From JAKVKY01 sp964293585 (GTDB taxonomy: Bacteria > Bacillota > Negativicutes > Acidaminococcales > Acidaminococcaceae), in contig CAXYYS010000012.1 in assembly GCA_964293585.1 (NCBI GenBank), positions 1 to 53,423 of the forward strand: a DNA stretch of 53,423 nt, written 5' to 3'. The notes below the pieces were generated by a model. That model worked only from the letters and a program-made list of their open reading frames with translations. It had not been told where the DNA came from and searched no databases. The position numbers and the translations under genes were made by a program. Positions 41,588-50,285 of the stretch are shown here, piece by piece (the stretch's first letter is position 1; every line of letters starts with the position of its first letter).

Positions 41588-44215
41588 GTGGACGAATTAA
41601 TAGCCAACGCGGGGAAAGTCCTTCCCGTCTATATCGAATCAGAAATGAAGAAGTCCTACATCGATTACGCCATGAGCGTTATCGTGCAGCGCGCCCTGCC
41701 GGACGTGCGGGATGGTTTAAAACCGGTACATCGCCGCATCCTGTATGCCATGGAGGAAGCCGGGATGGCTTCTAATAAACCTTATAAAAAATCCGCCCGT
41801 ATCGTCGGCGAAGTTTTAGGTAAGTTCCATCCCCACGGCGATAGTTCCGTGTACGGCGCCATCGTGCGCCTGGCTCAGGATTTTAATACCCGGTACCTGC
41901 TGGTGGACGGCCACGGTAACTTTGGCAGCGTGGACGGCGACAGTCCTGCGGCTATGCGTTATACCGAGGTCCGGATGGCCAAGATGGCGGAAGCCATGTT
42001 GGAAGATATCGATGAAGATACGGTGGACTTTGTCCCCAACTATGATGAATCTTTAAAAGAGCCTTCCGTACTGCCGGCCAAGATTCCGGCGCTGCTTGTC
42101 AACGGTTCCGACGGTATCGCCGTCGGCATGGCTACCAATATTCCTCCCCACAATCTGCGGGAGGTAATCAATGGTTTGGTGATGCTCATCGATAATCCCG
42201 ACGTGGAAATCGAAGAGCTGATGACGGCCATCAAGGGACCGGACTTCCCCACCGGCGGTATCATCTTAGGCCGGGAAGGTATCCGGGATGCCTATATGAC
42301 CGGTCGTGGTTCCATCAAGGTCCGGGCCCGCACCTCTATCGAGCCCATGCCCAAGAATAAACACCGTATCGTAGTTACGGAGATTCCTTACCAGGTAAAC
42401 AAGGCGCGCCTCATCGAGAATATCGCCCAGCTGGTTAAGGATGGCAACATTGACGGCATCACCGACTTAAGGGATGAGTCTGACCGCCGCGGTATGCGCA
42501 TCGTCATCGAACTGCGTGCAGATATTGTGCCCGATGTTATCTTAAATAAACTCTTTAAACATACTCAGCTGCAAGGCTCCTTCGGTGTGATCAACCTGGC
42601 CCTGGTTAACGGCCGGCCCCGGGTACTCACCTTAAAGGAGATGCTGTACTATTATCTGGAACACCAGAAAGATGTAGTGACCAGAAAATGCCGTTTTGAA
42701 TTAGCAAAAGCGGAAGAACGCGCCCATATCCTGGAAGGTTTTAAGATTGCCCTGGATAATCTGGACGCTGTGATTCATACCATCAGGGACAGCGCCAACG
42801 CTGATATCGCCAAGGCCGCCCTCATGGAAAAATTTAAACTGAGTGACCGTCAGTCTCAGGCTATCCTGGATTTACGCCTGCAGCGTCTGACCGGTCTGGA
42901 GCGTCAGAAGATTGATGATGAGTATATTGATGTCTTAGGTACCATCGATTATTTGAAGGGCGTCCTGGCCGATGGCCATAAAGTTTTGGAAATCATTAAG
43001 GCTGACCAGCTGGAAAAAGCTAAGAAGTTCGGCGACGAGCGCCGTACGGAAATTTCTGCCGATGTAAAAGATATGCAGGAGATCGACCTGATTGCGAATG
43101 AGGATATTGTGATCACCATCAGCAATCACGGTTACATTAAACGCCAGACTACCGTTAACTTTAAGGCACAACGCCGGGGCGGCGTGGGCAAGATGGGCGG
43201 AGGCGGTAAAAAGGAAGACGATTTTACCGAGCATATGTTCCTGGCTACTACCCATGACTACGTCCTTTTCTTTACCAACAAAGGACGCGCTTATCAGCTG
43301 CGTGGTTACGAGATTCCGGAAGCCGGCCGTACGGCTAAAGGCACCGCCATCATCAACCTGCTGCCGTTTGCTCCGGGCGAGCGGATTACGGCGGTCATTA
43401 ACGGCAGTACGTTTGGCGCGGCCAGATATCTGTTCATGGCTACCAATCACGGCAGTGTCAAGAAAACGAGAGTGGAAGATTTTGCTTCCGTCCGTAAGAA
43501 CGGTCTTATGGCCATCAACCTGAACGACGGCGAAGAATTAATCAGCGTGCGTCTCACCGACGGTCAGGCGCATATCTTCATGGCTACCCGTAAAGGTATC
43601 GCCATCCTCTTTAAGGAAGAAGATGTGCGGTGTATGGGCAGACAAGCCCACGGTGTCAAGGGTATTAAGTTGAGACCCGGCGACCTGGTAGTGGCTATGG
43701 ATACGGTAACCAGTGAAGCGGCCGAAGTCCTCACCGTTTCGGAAAAAGGTTTTGGCAAACGCAGCTCCATTAAGCTGTATAATCCCCAGACCCGCGGCGG
43801 TATGGGCCATATCAACTATAAGATTGCGGACAAGACCGGTAACGTGGCCGGCATGACCATGGTACATCCTGGCGAAGACTTGTATCTGATTACGGTTAAG
43901 GGCATCATCATCCATATGCTGGTTAATGATATCCGGGAAACCGGACGCAGCACCAGCGGTGTTATCATGGTGACCTTAAATGACGGCGATCTGGTTTCGG
44001 CTATTGCTTCTGTGGCTCCGGAAGATACGGTGGCGGCACAGCGCCAGGAAGAATATCAGACCGAGGTTAAGGCAGCGGTGCAAGCGGAGGCGGCCGCTCC
44101 CCAGAACGAAACACCGGCCGATGTGCAACAGTTGGCAGACCGGGCTGAAGAAGCTGCGGCTGAGGAAAAAGCTGCGGCAGCAAAAGCAAATCCGGCAGAA
44201 GAACCCAAAAAGTAG
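41588..44215 (+). CDS. gyrA: DNA gyrase subunit A
   Basis: The 875-residue subunit starts with GTG (41588) after GAGGTGAGATC. It has the winged-helix/tower region (SYIDYAMSVIVQRALPDVRD, HPHGDSSVYGAIVRLAQDF) and the active-site tyrosine in AAMRYTEVRMAKM, then the C-terminal beta-pinwheel with the GyrA box AQRRGGVGKMG. After the pinwheel an Ala/Glu/Lys-rich tail of about 70 residues (from APEDTVAAQRQEE) ends the protein. The GyrA box supports a true gyrase rather than topoisomerase IV. A strong terminator follows. Confidence 0.97.
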   Translation: MDELIANAGKVLPVYIESEMKKSYIDYAMSVIVQRALPDVRDGLKPVHRRILYAMEEAGMASNKPYKKSARIVGEVLGKFHPHGDSSVYGAIVRLAQDFNTRYLLVDGHGNFGSVDGDSPAAMRYTEVRMAKMAEAMLEDIDEDTVDFVPNYDESLKEPSVLPAKIPALLVNGSDGIAVGMATNIPPHNLREVINGLVMLIDNPDVEIEELMTAIKGPDFPTGGIILGREGIRDAYMTGRGSIKVRARTSIEPMPKNKHRIVVTEIPYQVNKARLIENIAQLVKDGNIDGITDLRDESDRRGMRIVIELRADIVPDVILNKLFKHTQLQGSFGVINLALVNGRPRVLTLKEMLYYYLEHQKDVVTRKCRFELAKAEERAHILEGFKIALDNLDAVIHTIRDSANADIAKAALMEKFKLSDRQSQAILDLRLQRLTGLERQKIDDEYIDVLGTIDYLKGVLADGHKVLEIIKADQLEKAKKFGDERRTEISADVKDMQEIDLIANEDIVITISNHGYIKRQTTVNFKAQRRGGVGKMGGGGKKEDDFTEHMFLATTHDYVLFFTNKGRAYQLRGYEIPEAGRTAKGTAIINLLPFAPGERITAVINGSTFGAARYLFMATNHGSVKKTRVEDFASVRKNGLMAINLNDGEELISVRLTDGQAHIFMATRKGIAILFKEEDVRCMGRQAHGVKGIKLRPGDLVVAMDTVTSEAAEVLTVSEKGFGKRSSIKLYNPQTRGGMGHINYKIADKTGNVAGMTMVHPGEDLYLITVKGIIIHMLVNDIRETGRSTSGVIMVTLNDGDLVSAIASVAPEDTVAAQRQEEYQTEVKAAVQAEAAAPQNETPADVQQLADRAEEAAAEEKAAAAKANPAEEPKK

Positions 44216-44251
44216 TCCTTTAAATAGGATACAAATGTGCAATAAGAATGG

Positions 44252-44286
44252 ACGGACAGCTTTCTCTGAAAGCTGTCCGTTTTTTG
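44252..44286 (+). terminator. Terminator of the gyrA operon
   Basis: Perfect 13-base arms acggacagctttc (44252-44264) and gaaagctgtccgt (44268-44280) have a three-base loop and a T-run after. Confidence 0.93.
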
Positions 44287-44330
44287 TCCCTGTCATGAAG
44301 AGGAGTGGATTTTCGAGATACTGTAACAAA

Positions 44331-44346
44331 TGTTTCACGTGAAACA
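44331..44346. other. parS: parS site upstream of cstA
   Basis: TGTTTCACGTGAAACA is a perfect parS palindrome between the gyrA terminator and the cstA promoter. It lies on the right arm of the origin, about 9.5 kb from oriC. Confidence 0.95.
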
Positions 44347-44383
44347 AATTAAAACTTTTCGTGAAGAAAATGTTACAAAATTA

Positions 44384-44412
44384 TTGACAAGGTATTTTTT
44401 TGGTGTTATATT
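44384..44412 (+). promoter_or_regulatory. Sigma-A promoter of cstA
   Basis: A perfect TTGACA (44384-44389) and TATATT (44407-44412, 5 of 6) are 17 bases apart. The start codon is about 70 bases downstream. Confidence 0.8.
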
Positions 44413-44483
44413 TACACTCAAATCCCCGCTTAGAGGGATAACTGTCATCATAACTTCATATTGTAAGGGAAAGAGGTATCATC

Positions 44484-46163
44484 ATGAGTGGTTTAGCAGT
44501 TGTAGTTTTTGCGATTGTTGTTTTTATCTGTGCCTACTGTTTTTACGGCCGCTGGCTGGTAAAGACCTGGGGCATTGATCCGGACGCCAAGACGCCGGCT
44601 TATCGTTTTGAAGACGGCAAAGATTTTACGCCGGCCTCCAAGTTTACGGTTTTTGCCCATCAATTTAGTTCTATCACCGGCGCCGGTCCTGTAACCGGTC
44701 CTATTATCGCCGCAGCTTTCGGCTGGGTTCCGGCTCTGTTGTGGCTCCTGATCGGCGGCGTGTTCTTTGGTGCCGTACAAGATTTTACCGCCCTGTATGC
44801 TTCCGTTAAAAACGACGGCAAGTCCATGGGCAAGATTATTGAAAAGTATGTAGGCAAGCTGGGCGGCCGCATGTTCTTAATGTTCTGCTGGCTGTTCTCC
44901 CTGTTGGTAATCGCAGCTTTCTCCGACATTATGGCCAGCACCTTTAACGGCTTTGCCAAGGATGGCAGTCAGATGGTTCCTAACGCAGCTGCTGCTTCTA
45001 TTTCCGTCATTTATATTTTCGTCTCCATGATTTTCGGTCTGTTAGTTCGTAAGTTCAAGATTACCGGTACTACGGAATTAGTCCTGGGCATCATCTGCAT
45101 GGTGGCTATGATTGCTGCCGGCATCGCTAATCCCATGTTTGCTTCTCGTACTACCTGGCTGTACATGACTTATGGTTATTGCTTCATCGCTTCAATCCTG
45201 CCGATGTGGCTCTTAATTCAGCCCCGTGACTATCTGAGCGTTTTCCTGCTCTTAGGCATGATTCTGGCAGGCGTAGTTGGTATCATCGTCGGCAATCCGA
45301 CCTTGAACATGCCGGCATTCGTTGGTTTTAACGTCGGCAATAAACCCTTGTTCCCGATTTTGTTCATCACCATCGCCTGCGGCGCCGTTTCCGGTTTCCA
45401 CAGCCTGGTTTCCTCCGGTACATCTTCTAAGACCGTTTCTAATGAAAAAGATATGCTCACCATTGGTTACGGTTCTATGTTGATCGAATCTACCCTGGGT
45501 GTCGTATCCCTGGTTATCGCCTGCTCCGTAGCAGTAAACGGTGCTTTGCCTAAAGCAACTCCGTTCGCTATTTTCGGCAGCGCTATTGGTGGTTACTTCA
45601 CCATGTTCGGTATCCCCAAGCTTATCAGTACTTGTATCGTGACCATGTGCGTCAGCGCTCTGGCCATGACCACCATTGATGCGGTAACCCGTATTGGTCG
45701 TATGAGCCTGCAGGAAATGCTTTCTCCGGAAGAAGGTCAGGAACTGACCGGCTGGAAAAAATTTGTCAGCAACACTTATGTGGCTACTATCGTTACCCTG
45801 GTGCCCAGCTATCTGCTCTGCCTGGGCGGCTACCTGAATATTTGGCCGCTGTTCGGCGCTGCCAACCAGCTGCTGGCTTCCCTGGTATTGATTGGTTTAA
45901 CCGTGTTCCTGCGCACTACCGGCCGTAAGGGCTGGATGCTCTACTTCCCCATGATTTTCATGTTCTGTGCTACGATGAGCGCTCTGGTTATGAGCGTATA
46001 CGGCATCTTCGGTAAGATGATGAACGGCAAGTTCGTAGTCCTGGTAGATGGTTTACAACTGGTGGTTGCCATCTGCCTGATGGTTCTGGCTATCATGGTA
46101 GTTAAACACTGCGGCAAGGAATTGTTCGGCAGCAAGTCGGCCAAGGAAACCGCGGCTAACTAA
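44484..46163 (+). CDS. cstA: CstA-family carbon starvation / pyruvate-peptide transporter
   Basis: The 559-residue membrane protein has many hydrophobic segments and CstA hallmarks: CAYCFYGRWLVKTWGIDPD, FAHQFSSITGAGPVTGPIIA, GGVFFGAVQDFTALYASVKN and FHSLVSSGTSSKTVSNEKD. It is shorter than E. coli CstA (about 700 residues) and lacks part of the C-terminal extension. Family members take up pyruvate or peptides with protons. GAAAGAGG precedes the ATG. It is monocistronic with its own promoter and terminator; the parS site 38 bases upstream of its -35 places it inside a likely ParB-spread domain. Confidence 0.9.
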   Translation: MSGLAVVVFAIVVFICAYCFYGRWLVKTWGIDPDAKTPAYRFEDGKDFTPASKFTVFAHQFSSITGAGPVTGPIIAAAFGWVPALLWLLIGGVFFGAVQDFTALYASVKNDGKSMGKIIEKYVGKLGGRMFLMFCWLFSLLVIAAFSDIMASTFNGFAKDGSQMVPNAAAASISVIYIFVSMIFGLLVRKFKITGTTELVLGIICMVAMIAAGIANPMFASRTTWLYMTYGYCFIASILPMWLLIQPRDYLSVFLLLGMILAGVVGIIVGNPTLNMPAFVGFNVGNKPLFPILFITIACGAVSGFHSLVSSGTSSKTVSNEKDMLTIGYGSMLIESTLGVVSLVIACSVAVNGALPKATPFAIFGSAIGGYFTMFGIPKLISTCIVTMCVSALAMTTIDAVTRIGRMSLQEMLSPEEGQELTGWKKFVSNTYVATIVTLVPSYLLCLGGYLNIWPLFGAANQLLASLVLIGLTVFLRTTGRKGWMLYFPMIFMFCATMSALVMSVYGIFGKMMNGKFVVLVDGLQLVVAICLMVLAIMVVKHCGKELFGSKSAKETAAN

Positions 46164-46189
46164 TAATTTCACAGCGAGTTAAAAATTAA

Positions 46190-46221
46190 CGTCCGGAAGA
46201 ACAAACTTCCGGACGTTTTTT
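46190..46221. terminator. Terminator between cstA and MFS gene
   Basis: Ten-base perfect arms cgtccggaag (46190-46199) and cttccggacg (46206-46215) are followed by TTTTTTAT on the right. Confidence 0.85.
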
Positions 46222-46281
46222 ATGTGCAGGATAATTTACATTTTCTTTGGGCAGAGCGCCGGAAAAGTTTCTAACCGGTAC

Positions 46282-47541
46282 TTACTTTTGGGAGCTGGTT
46301 CCTGTAAACTTTTGCGCCGCCAGGTAGAAACATGGCAGACTGAGTAGTTGGGTCACGGTAGAAGCCAGGACCATGGCGTTCAGGTTTTGATCGTAGAGCC
46401 AGCCTAAAGCCCAGCTGCCTAAGAACCAGCAGATACCGAAAGCGGTCTGGGAAATGCCGAAGCCGGAGGAACGGGTTTCTTTAGGAACGATACTGGTGAC
46501 GGCCGCCTTGAACACGGATTCCTGGGCACCCATGCCTACACCCCAGAGCAGGATGCCGGCTATGACCACGTACAGGTTGGTAAAGTTAAAGATGAGGATG
46601 CTGAAAGGTGCAGCGACCAGGGTGGACAGGATTAAAACTTTTAGACCGTATTTATCATACATCCAGCCAAAAATTACAGCGGCGACCGCGTCGGTAAACA
46701 TGGCGGCGGCGTACAGCAACGGCAGATAATCCGGCGCTACCAGCTGTTCCCTGGAGACGTGCATGGTGATCATGTTAAAATCCAGGAAGCCGAAAGCAAA
46801 AATACAGGTGGCGGCGATGTACCACAAAAAGGGCGCGCTGATTTTGAAAGGCGTTCCGGTGGCTGCCGGTGCTTCAAAATTTTCCGGATCCGGGAACTTG
46901 CGCCAGGCGAAAATTAAAAGGGCGATGGTCAGTACCGCCGGGATAAAGAGCAGGGCAAAACAGAGCCGGTACTCCGTCACCGGAACGGAGCCCTTTTTAA
47001 GCATCAGGGCTGCAAATAATAAAACGGGACCCAGGAAGGCGCCCAGCTGATCCAGCGCTTCCTGCAGGGCAAAACTTTTACCGGCGCCCACCTGGGACGC
47101 CGCAAAAGACAGGAGCGTATCTTTGGCAGGTTTCTTGATAGCCTTGCCTGAACGTTCCAGGATGATAAGGGCACAGGCATACATCCAGCCGTTTTCCGGC
47201 ACCAGGGCCAGCAGCGGTACCGCAAATACATCTATGATATAGCCCAGCAGGGTCAGGGACCAGTAGTTTTTGGTCTTATCAGCGATGTAACCGGTCACCA
47301 GACGCAGAGAATAACCTGCCAGTTCACCCAGGCCGGAAACAAAACCGATGGTGGCGGCAGAAGCACCCAATAAAGATAAATAAGCCCCCAGGATGGAGGA
47401 CGCGCCTTCATGGGTCATGTCCGAGAACATGCTCACGAAACCCATGAGGATGATAAAAGCTAAAGCAGAAGTAGAAGCAATTTTATGCATAATTTTTTCT
47501 GGACCGCCGTAGATAGGACGGTCTGCCTTTCCGTCGTTCAT
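46282..47541 (-). CDS. MFS transporter
   Basis: The protein has about eleven to twelve hydrophobic segments and the stretches FVSMFSDMTHEGASSILGAY, GFVSGLGELAGYSLRLVTGY and ILERSGKAIKKPAKDTLLSF, which recall a family of uncharacterised Firmicute MFS permeases. I start it at the ATG at 47541 (AGGTG seven bases upstream, 419 residues); a later start at 47490 would remove a hydrophilic leader and is possible. The substrate is unknown. It is the only leftward gene right of the origin, so it opposes the fork. Confidence 0.8.
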   Translation of the reverse strand: MNDGKADRPIYGGPEKIMHKIASTSALAFIILMGFVSMFSDMTHEGASSILGAYLSLLGASAATIGFVSGLGELAGYSLRLVTGYIADKTKNYWSLTLLGYIIDVFAVPLLALVPENGWMYACALIILERSGKAIKKPAKDTLLSFAASQVGAGKSFALQEALDQLGAFLGPVLLFAALMLKKGSVPVTEYRLCFALLFIPAVLTIALLIFAWRKFPDPENFEAPAATGTPFKISAPFLWYIAATCIFAFGFLDFNMITMHVSREQLVAPDYLPLLYAAAMFTDAVAAVIFGWMYDKYGLKVLILSTLVAAPFSILIFNFTNLYVVIAGILLWGVGMGAQESVFKAAVTSIVPKETRSSGFGISQTAFGICWFLGSWALGWLYDQNLNAMVLASTVTQLLSLPCFYLAAQKFTGTSSQK

Positions 47542-47708
47542 TATAGCACCTGGACCCGGGCTTAGCAATTTATGGCAGGAAAAATCTGTGCTCATGTTGA
47601 AGTAAAACATATTAACATTAAAAGCAGATTAAGAACCAGTAATTTTTTACCGGCCATCGCGGCTAAATTTGCCGGCGTGGCCCGCTGAGCGTCAGGAACG
47701 GAGGAATT

Positions 47709-49046
47709 ATGGAAAAACCTATCTATGTGCTTGGACACCGGAACCCGGATACGGATTCCATCTGCGCTGCTATCGGCTATGCCTTTTTAAAGAAACAGCT
47801 GGGCGCCAACGCTATTCCTGCCCGGGCAGGGAAAATTAATCCTGAGACCCGTTTCGTGCTGGAGTATTTTCAAGTGCCGGAGCCGCTTCTGGTGCATGAT
47901 TTATTTCCCTCCCTGGATGATGTGACCCTGTTGCAGACGCCAACGGTTACGCCGGAAGATACGGTGCGGAGCGTGGGTAAACTGTTAGTGGAAAATAGAA
48001 AATTAAAATCGGTGCCGGTGGTGAATGCCCAGGACCAGGTGGTGGGTATTATCACCAGCAGCGATCTGGCCCGGCACTGGTATAACGAGGTCCTGCTCCG
48101 GGAACAGGAACGGGCGGACGTGAGCTGCGGCGTCATCTTGAACGAGACGGTAGCCCACGTGATGACTAAGGACGTGGTAGGTTTTAAGCTGGGCGACCTG
48201 CTCAGCGATGTGAAAGCCAGGATGCTTAGTGCTCAGTTCGTTTCTTATCCGGTTACGGACCGGGGACGCTACCTGGGTATGATTGACCGGGGCATGATGT
48301 TAGAGCCCAGCCGTCAGGCCGTGATCCTGGTGGATCATAACGAACGCAGCCAGGCGGTAGAAGGTATCGACGAAGCCAAGATCCTGGAAATTATCGATCA
48401 TCACCGTTTAGGCGGACTTACTACGGGCTCCCCTATCTTTATCCGGCAGGAACCTGTGGGCAGTACCAGCACCATCGTAGCCAATTTGGCCTGGCACAGG
48501 GGCGTGACTTTGACGCCGGCGGTGGCCGGAATTTTGTTTGCGGCCATCGTGTCTGACACTTTGTATTTTAAGTCCCCCACCACGACCATCTTTGATCAGG
48601 ATACGGCGCAGCGGTTAGCTAAGCTGGCCGGTATTAAGGAACCGGAGCAGCTGGCCATGGAAATCTTGCGTCACGGTTCCCTGCTCACTACTTTGCCCTT
48701 GAGTGATTTGGTGCGTATCGACATCAAGGAGTTTGAGCTTCCCGATTTAAAAATGTCCGTAGGCCAGGTAAACAGCATGGACCGGCAGCAGGTTCTCAAG
48801 ATGTTGCCGCAATTAAAGGGTGCTTTGGAAAAATTCCGCAGCCAGGAAGGTTACAATCTGTCCCTGCTCATGGTGACGGATATCCTGGCCGGCAGTACGG
48901 ATCTGGTGGCCGCCGGAGAACCTCAGGCGGTTTTGCGCAGTGCTTTTGGCGCGCCGGCGGATCCGAAACATTTTTATCTGCCGGGAGTGCTGAGCCGGAA
49001 AAAACAAATTATTCCGCCCCTGATGGAGGCTTTAAAAAATAAATGA
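47709..49046 (+). CDS. ppaC: Manganese-dependent inorganic pyrophosphatase with CBS pair
   Basis: The 445-residue family II pyrophosphatase has the N-terminal DHH-type motifs GHRNPDTDSICAAIGYAF, DHNERSQAVEG and EIIDHHRLGG, with two CBS domains inserted between about residues 70 and 195 (KLLVENRKLKSVPVVN, AHVMTKDVVGFKLGDLL), and the DHHA2-type C-terminal part (LMVTDILAGSTDLV). CBS pairs let adenine nucleotides control hydrolysis of pyrophosphate. The DRTGG domain found between the CBS domains of longer relatives is not seen. GGAGG precedes the ATG by five or so bases. It overlaps nagZ by four bases. Confidence 0.92.
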   Translation: MEKPIYVLGHRNPDTDSICAAIGYAFLKKQLGANAIPARAGKINPETRFVLEYFQVPEPLLVHDLFPSLDDVTLLQTPTVTPEDTVRSVGKLLVENRKLKSVPVVNAQDQVVGIITSSDLARHWYNEVLLREQERADVSCGVILNETVAHVMTKDVVGFKLGDLLSDVKARMLSAQFVSYPVTDRGRYLGMIDRGMMLEPSRQAVILVDHNERSQAVEGIDEAKILEIIDHHRLGGLTTGSPIFIRQEPVGSTSTIVANLAWHRGVTLTPAVAGILFAAIVSDTLYFKSPTTTIFDQDTAQRLAKLAGIKEPEQLAMEILRHGSLLTTLPLSDLVRIDIKEFELPDLKMSVGQVNSMDRQQVLKMLPQLKGALEKFRSQEGYNLSLLMVTDILAGSTDLVAAGEPQAVLRSAFGAPADPKHFYLPGVLSRKKQIIPPLMEALKNK

Positions 49047-50224
49047 TGGAAAAATTTTTATTATTAACTTTAAGCATGTTTTTTTTATTAACGGCTACGG
49101 CCTGCGGCAGCACATCGCAAAAAGCAGCTGCGCCCCAGCCGGAACCGGTAAAGCTGCCGGATGGTCAGGTAGAAGCTATTGCTAAAGGCCTGGTCAGGCA
49201 CATGACCCTGGAAGAAAAACTTGGTCAGATGATGATGGTGGGTGTGGACGGTACCACCGTGGATAAGAATGCCCTGGAGTTATTACAGAAATATCATGTA
49301 GGCGGCATTATCCTTTTTGACACGAACATGCAGACGCGGACCCAGGTACAGCAACTGCTCAGCCAGCTTAAGGCTAATGCTGACGATAAAGGCCTGCCGC
49401 TCTTTACGGCCGTGGACCAGGAAGGCGGCCTGGTGACCAGGATGAAGCAAAGTATGTATACGGCTCCACCGGCGGCACAGTTAGCTGCAGCCGGCGACAG
49501 CCAGCAGATTTATCAGGCGGCCCGTAAGACGGCGCTGGACATTAAATCTTTAGGCTTCAACCTGGATTTTGCGCCGGTACTGGATATTGACCAGACCAAA
49601 CAACGCAGTTATGGTAAGACTGCGGCAGAAGTTATCCAGAATGCCGGAGTAGCAGCCCAGGGTTACCAGGATGCGGGCATCCTTTTTGCTTTCAAACATT
49701 TTCCCGGAATAGGTAAGGCCACCCTGGATACTCATATCGGGGCCAGCACCGTGCCGGTCAGCAAAGAAACTATCCTGAAGGAAGATTTTTTACCGTTTAA
49801 AGAGCTAATCAAGCGGTTTCCTAACGACCAGTTCATGGTGATGATTGGACATTTAAAATTTAAAGCTTTTAACAATACTCCGGCCAGCGTGGAACCGCAA
49901 ATTGTTACAGATTTGCTACGTAAGGAGGCCGGCTTCTCCGGTATCGCTATCACGGATGACATGGGTATGGGCGCCCTGATGGAAGGATATACGCCGGCAC
50001 AGGCGGGCGTACAAGCTGTCCTGGCCGGCCAGGATATTCTGTTGGTATGCTTCGGGCAGCAGTCCAAGATTCAGGTACATGACGCAGTGCTGGCCGCCGT
50101 CCGGGATGGACGTATTCCGCAGAACCGTATCGATGAGGCGGTGACCCGTATCGTAACCTGTAAGTTAAAAAATCTGGTGACCTACAGAGAATTGAAACAA
50201 TTTGCGGACACTTATACAAAATGA
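49043..50224 (+). CDS. nagZ: Beta-N-acetylhexosaminidase lipoprotein (GH3, NagZ-like)
   Basis: The 393-residue protein has a lipoprotein signal (LLLTLSMFFLLTATAC) and a GH3 domain with the NagZ motif KHFPGIGKATLDTH, and the catalytic-aspartate region AITDDMGMGAL. It should cleave terminal beta-N-acetylglucosamine from muropeptides outside the inner membrane, for cell-wall recycling. ATG at 49043 overlaps the ppaC stop (ATGA), so translation is coupled; the next ATG is equally possible. A role in pyrophosphate metabolism is not implied. Confidence 0.9.
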   Translation: MMEKFLLLTLSMFFLLTATACGSTSQKAAAPQPEPVKLPDGQVEAIAKGLVRHMTLEEKLGQMMMVGVDGTTVDKNALELLQKYHVGGIILFDTNMQTRTQVQQLLSQLKANADDKGLPLFTAVDQEGGLVTRMKQSMYTAPPAAQLAAAGDSQQIYQAARKTALDIKSLGFNLDFAPVLDIDQTKQRSYGKTAAEVIQNAGVAAQGYQDAGILFAFKHFPGIGKATLDTHIGASTVPVSKETILKEDFLPFKELIKRFPNDQFMVMIGHLKFKAFNNTPASVEPQIVTDLLRKEAGFSGIAITDDMGMGALMEGYTPAQAGVQAVLAGQDILLVCFGQQSKIQVHDAVLAAVRDGRIPQNRIDEAVTRIVTCKLKNLVTYRELKQFADTYTK

Positions 50225-50285
50225 TACAATTAAAGTTAGTGAATTAGTATATTAGTAAGAAAATCTAAGCTTAGGGAGTGAAGAC

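Noticed and set aside
47650..47685. GC-rich hairpin in the leader of the pyrophosphatase gene
   Set aside because: Pairing is broken and no T-run follows; not supported as terminator or riboswitch.
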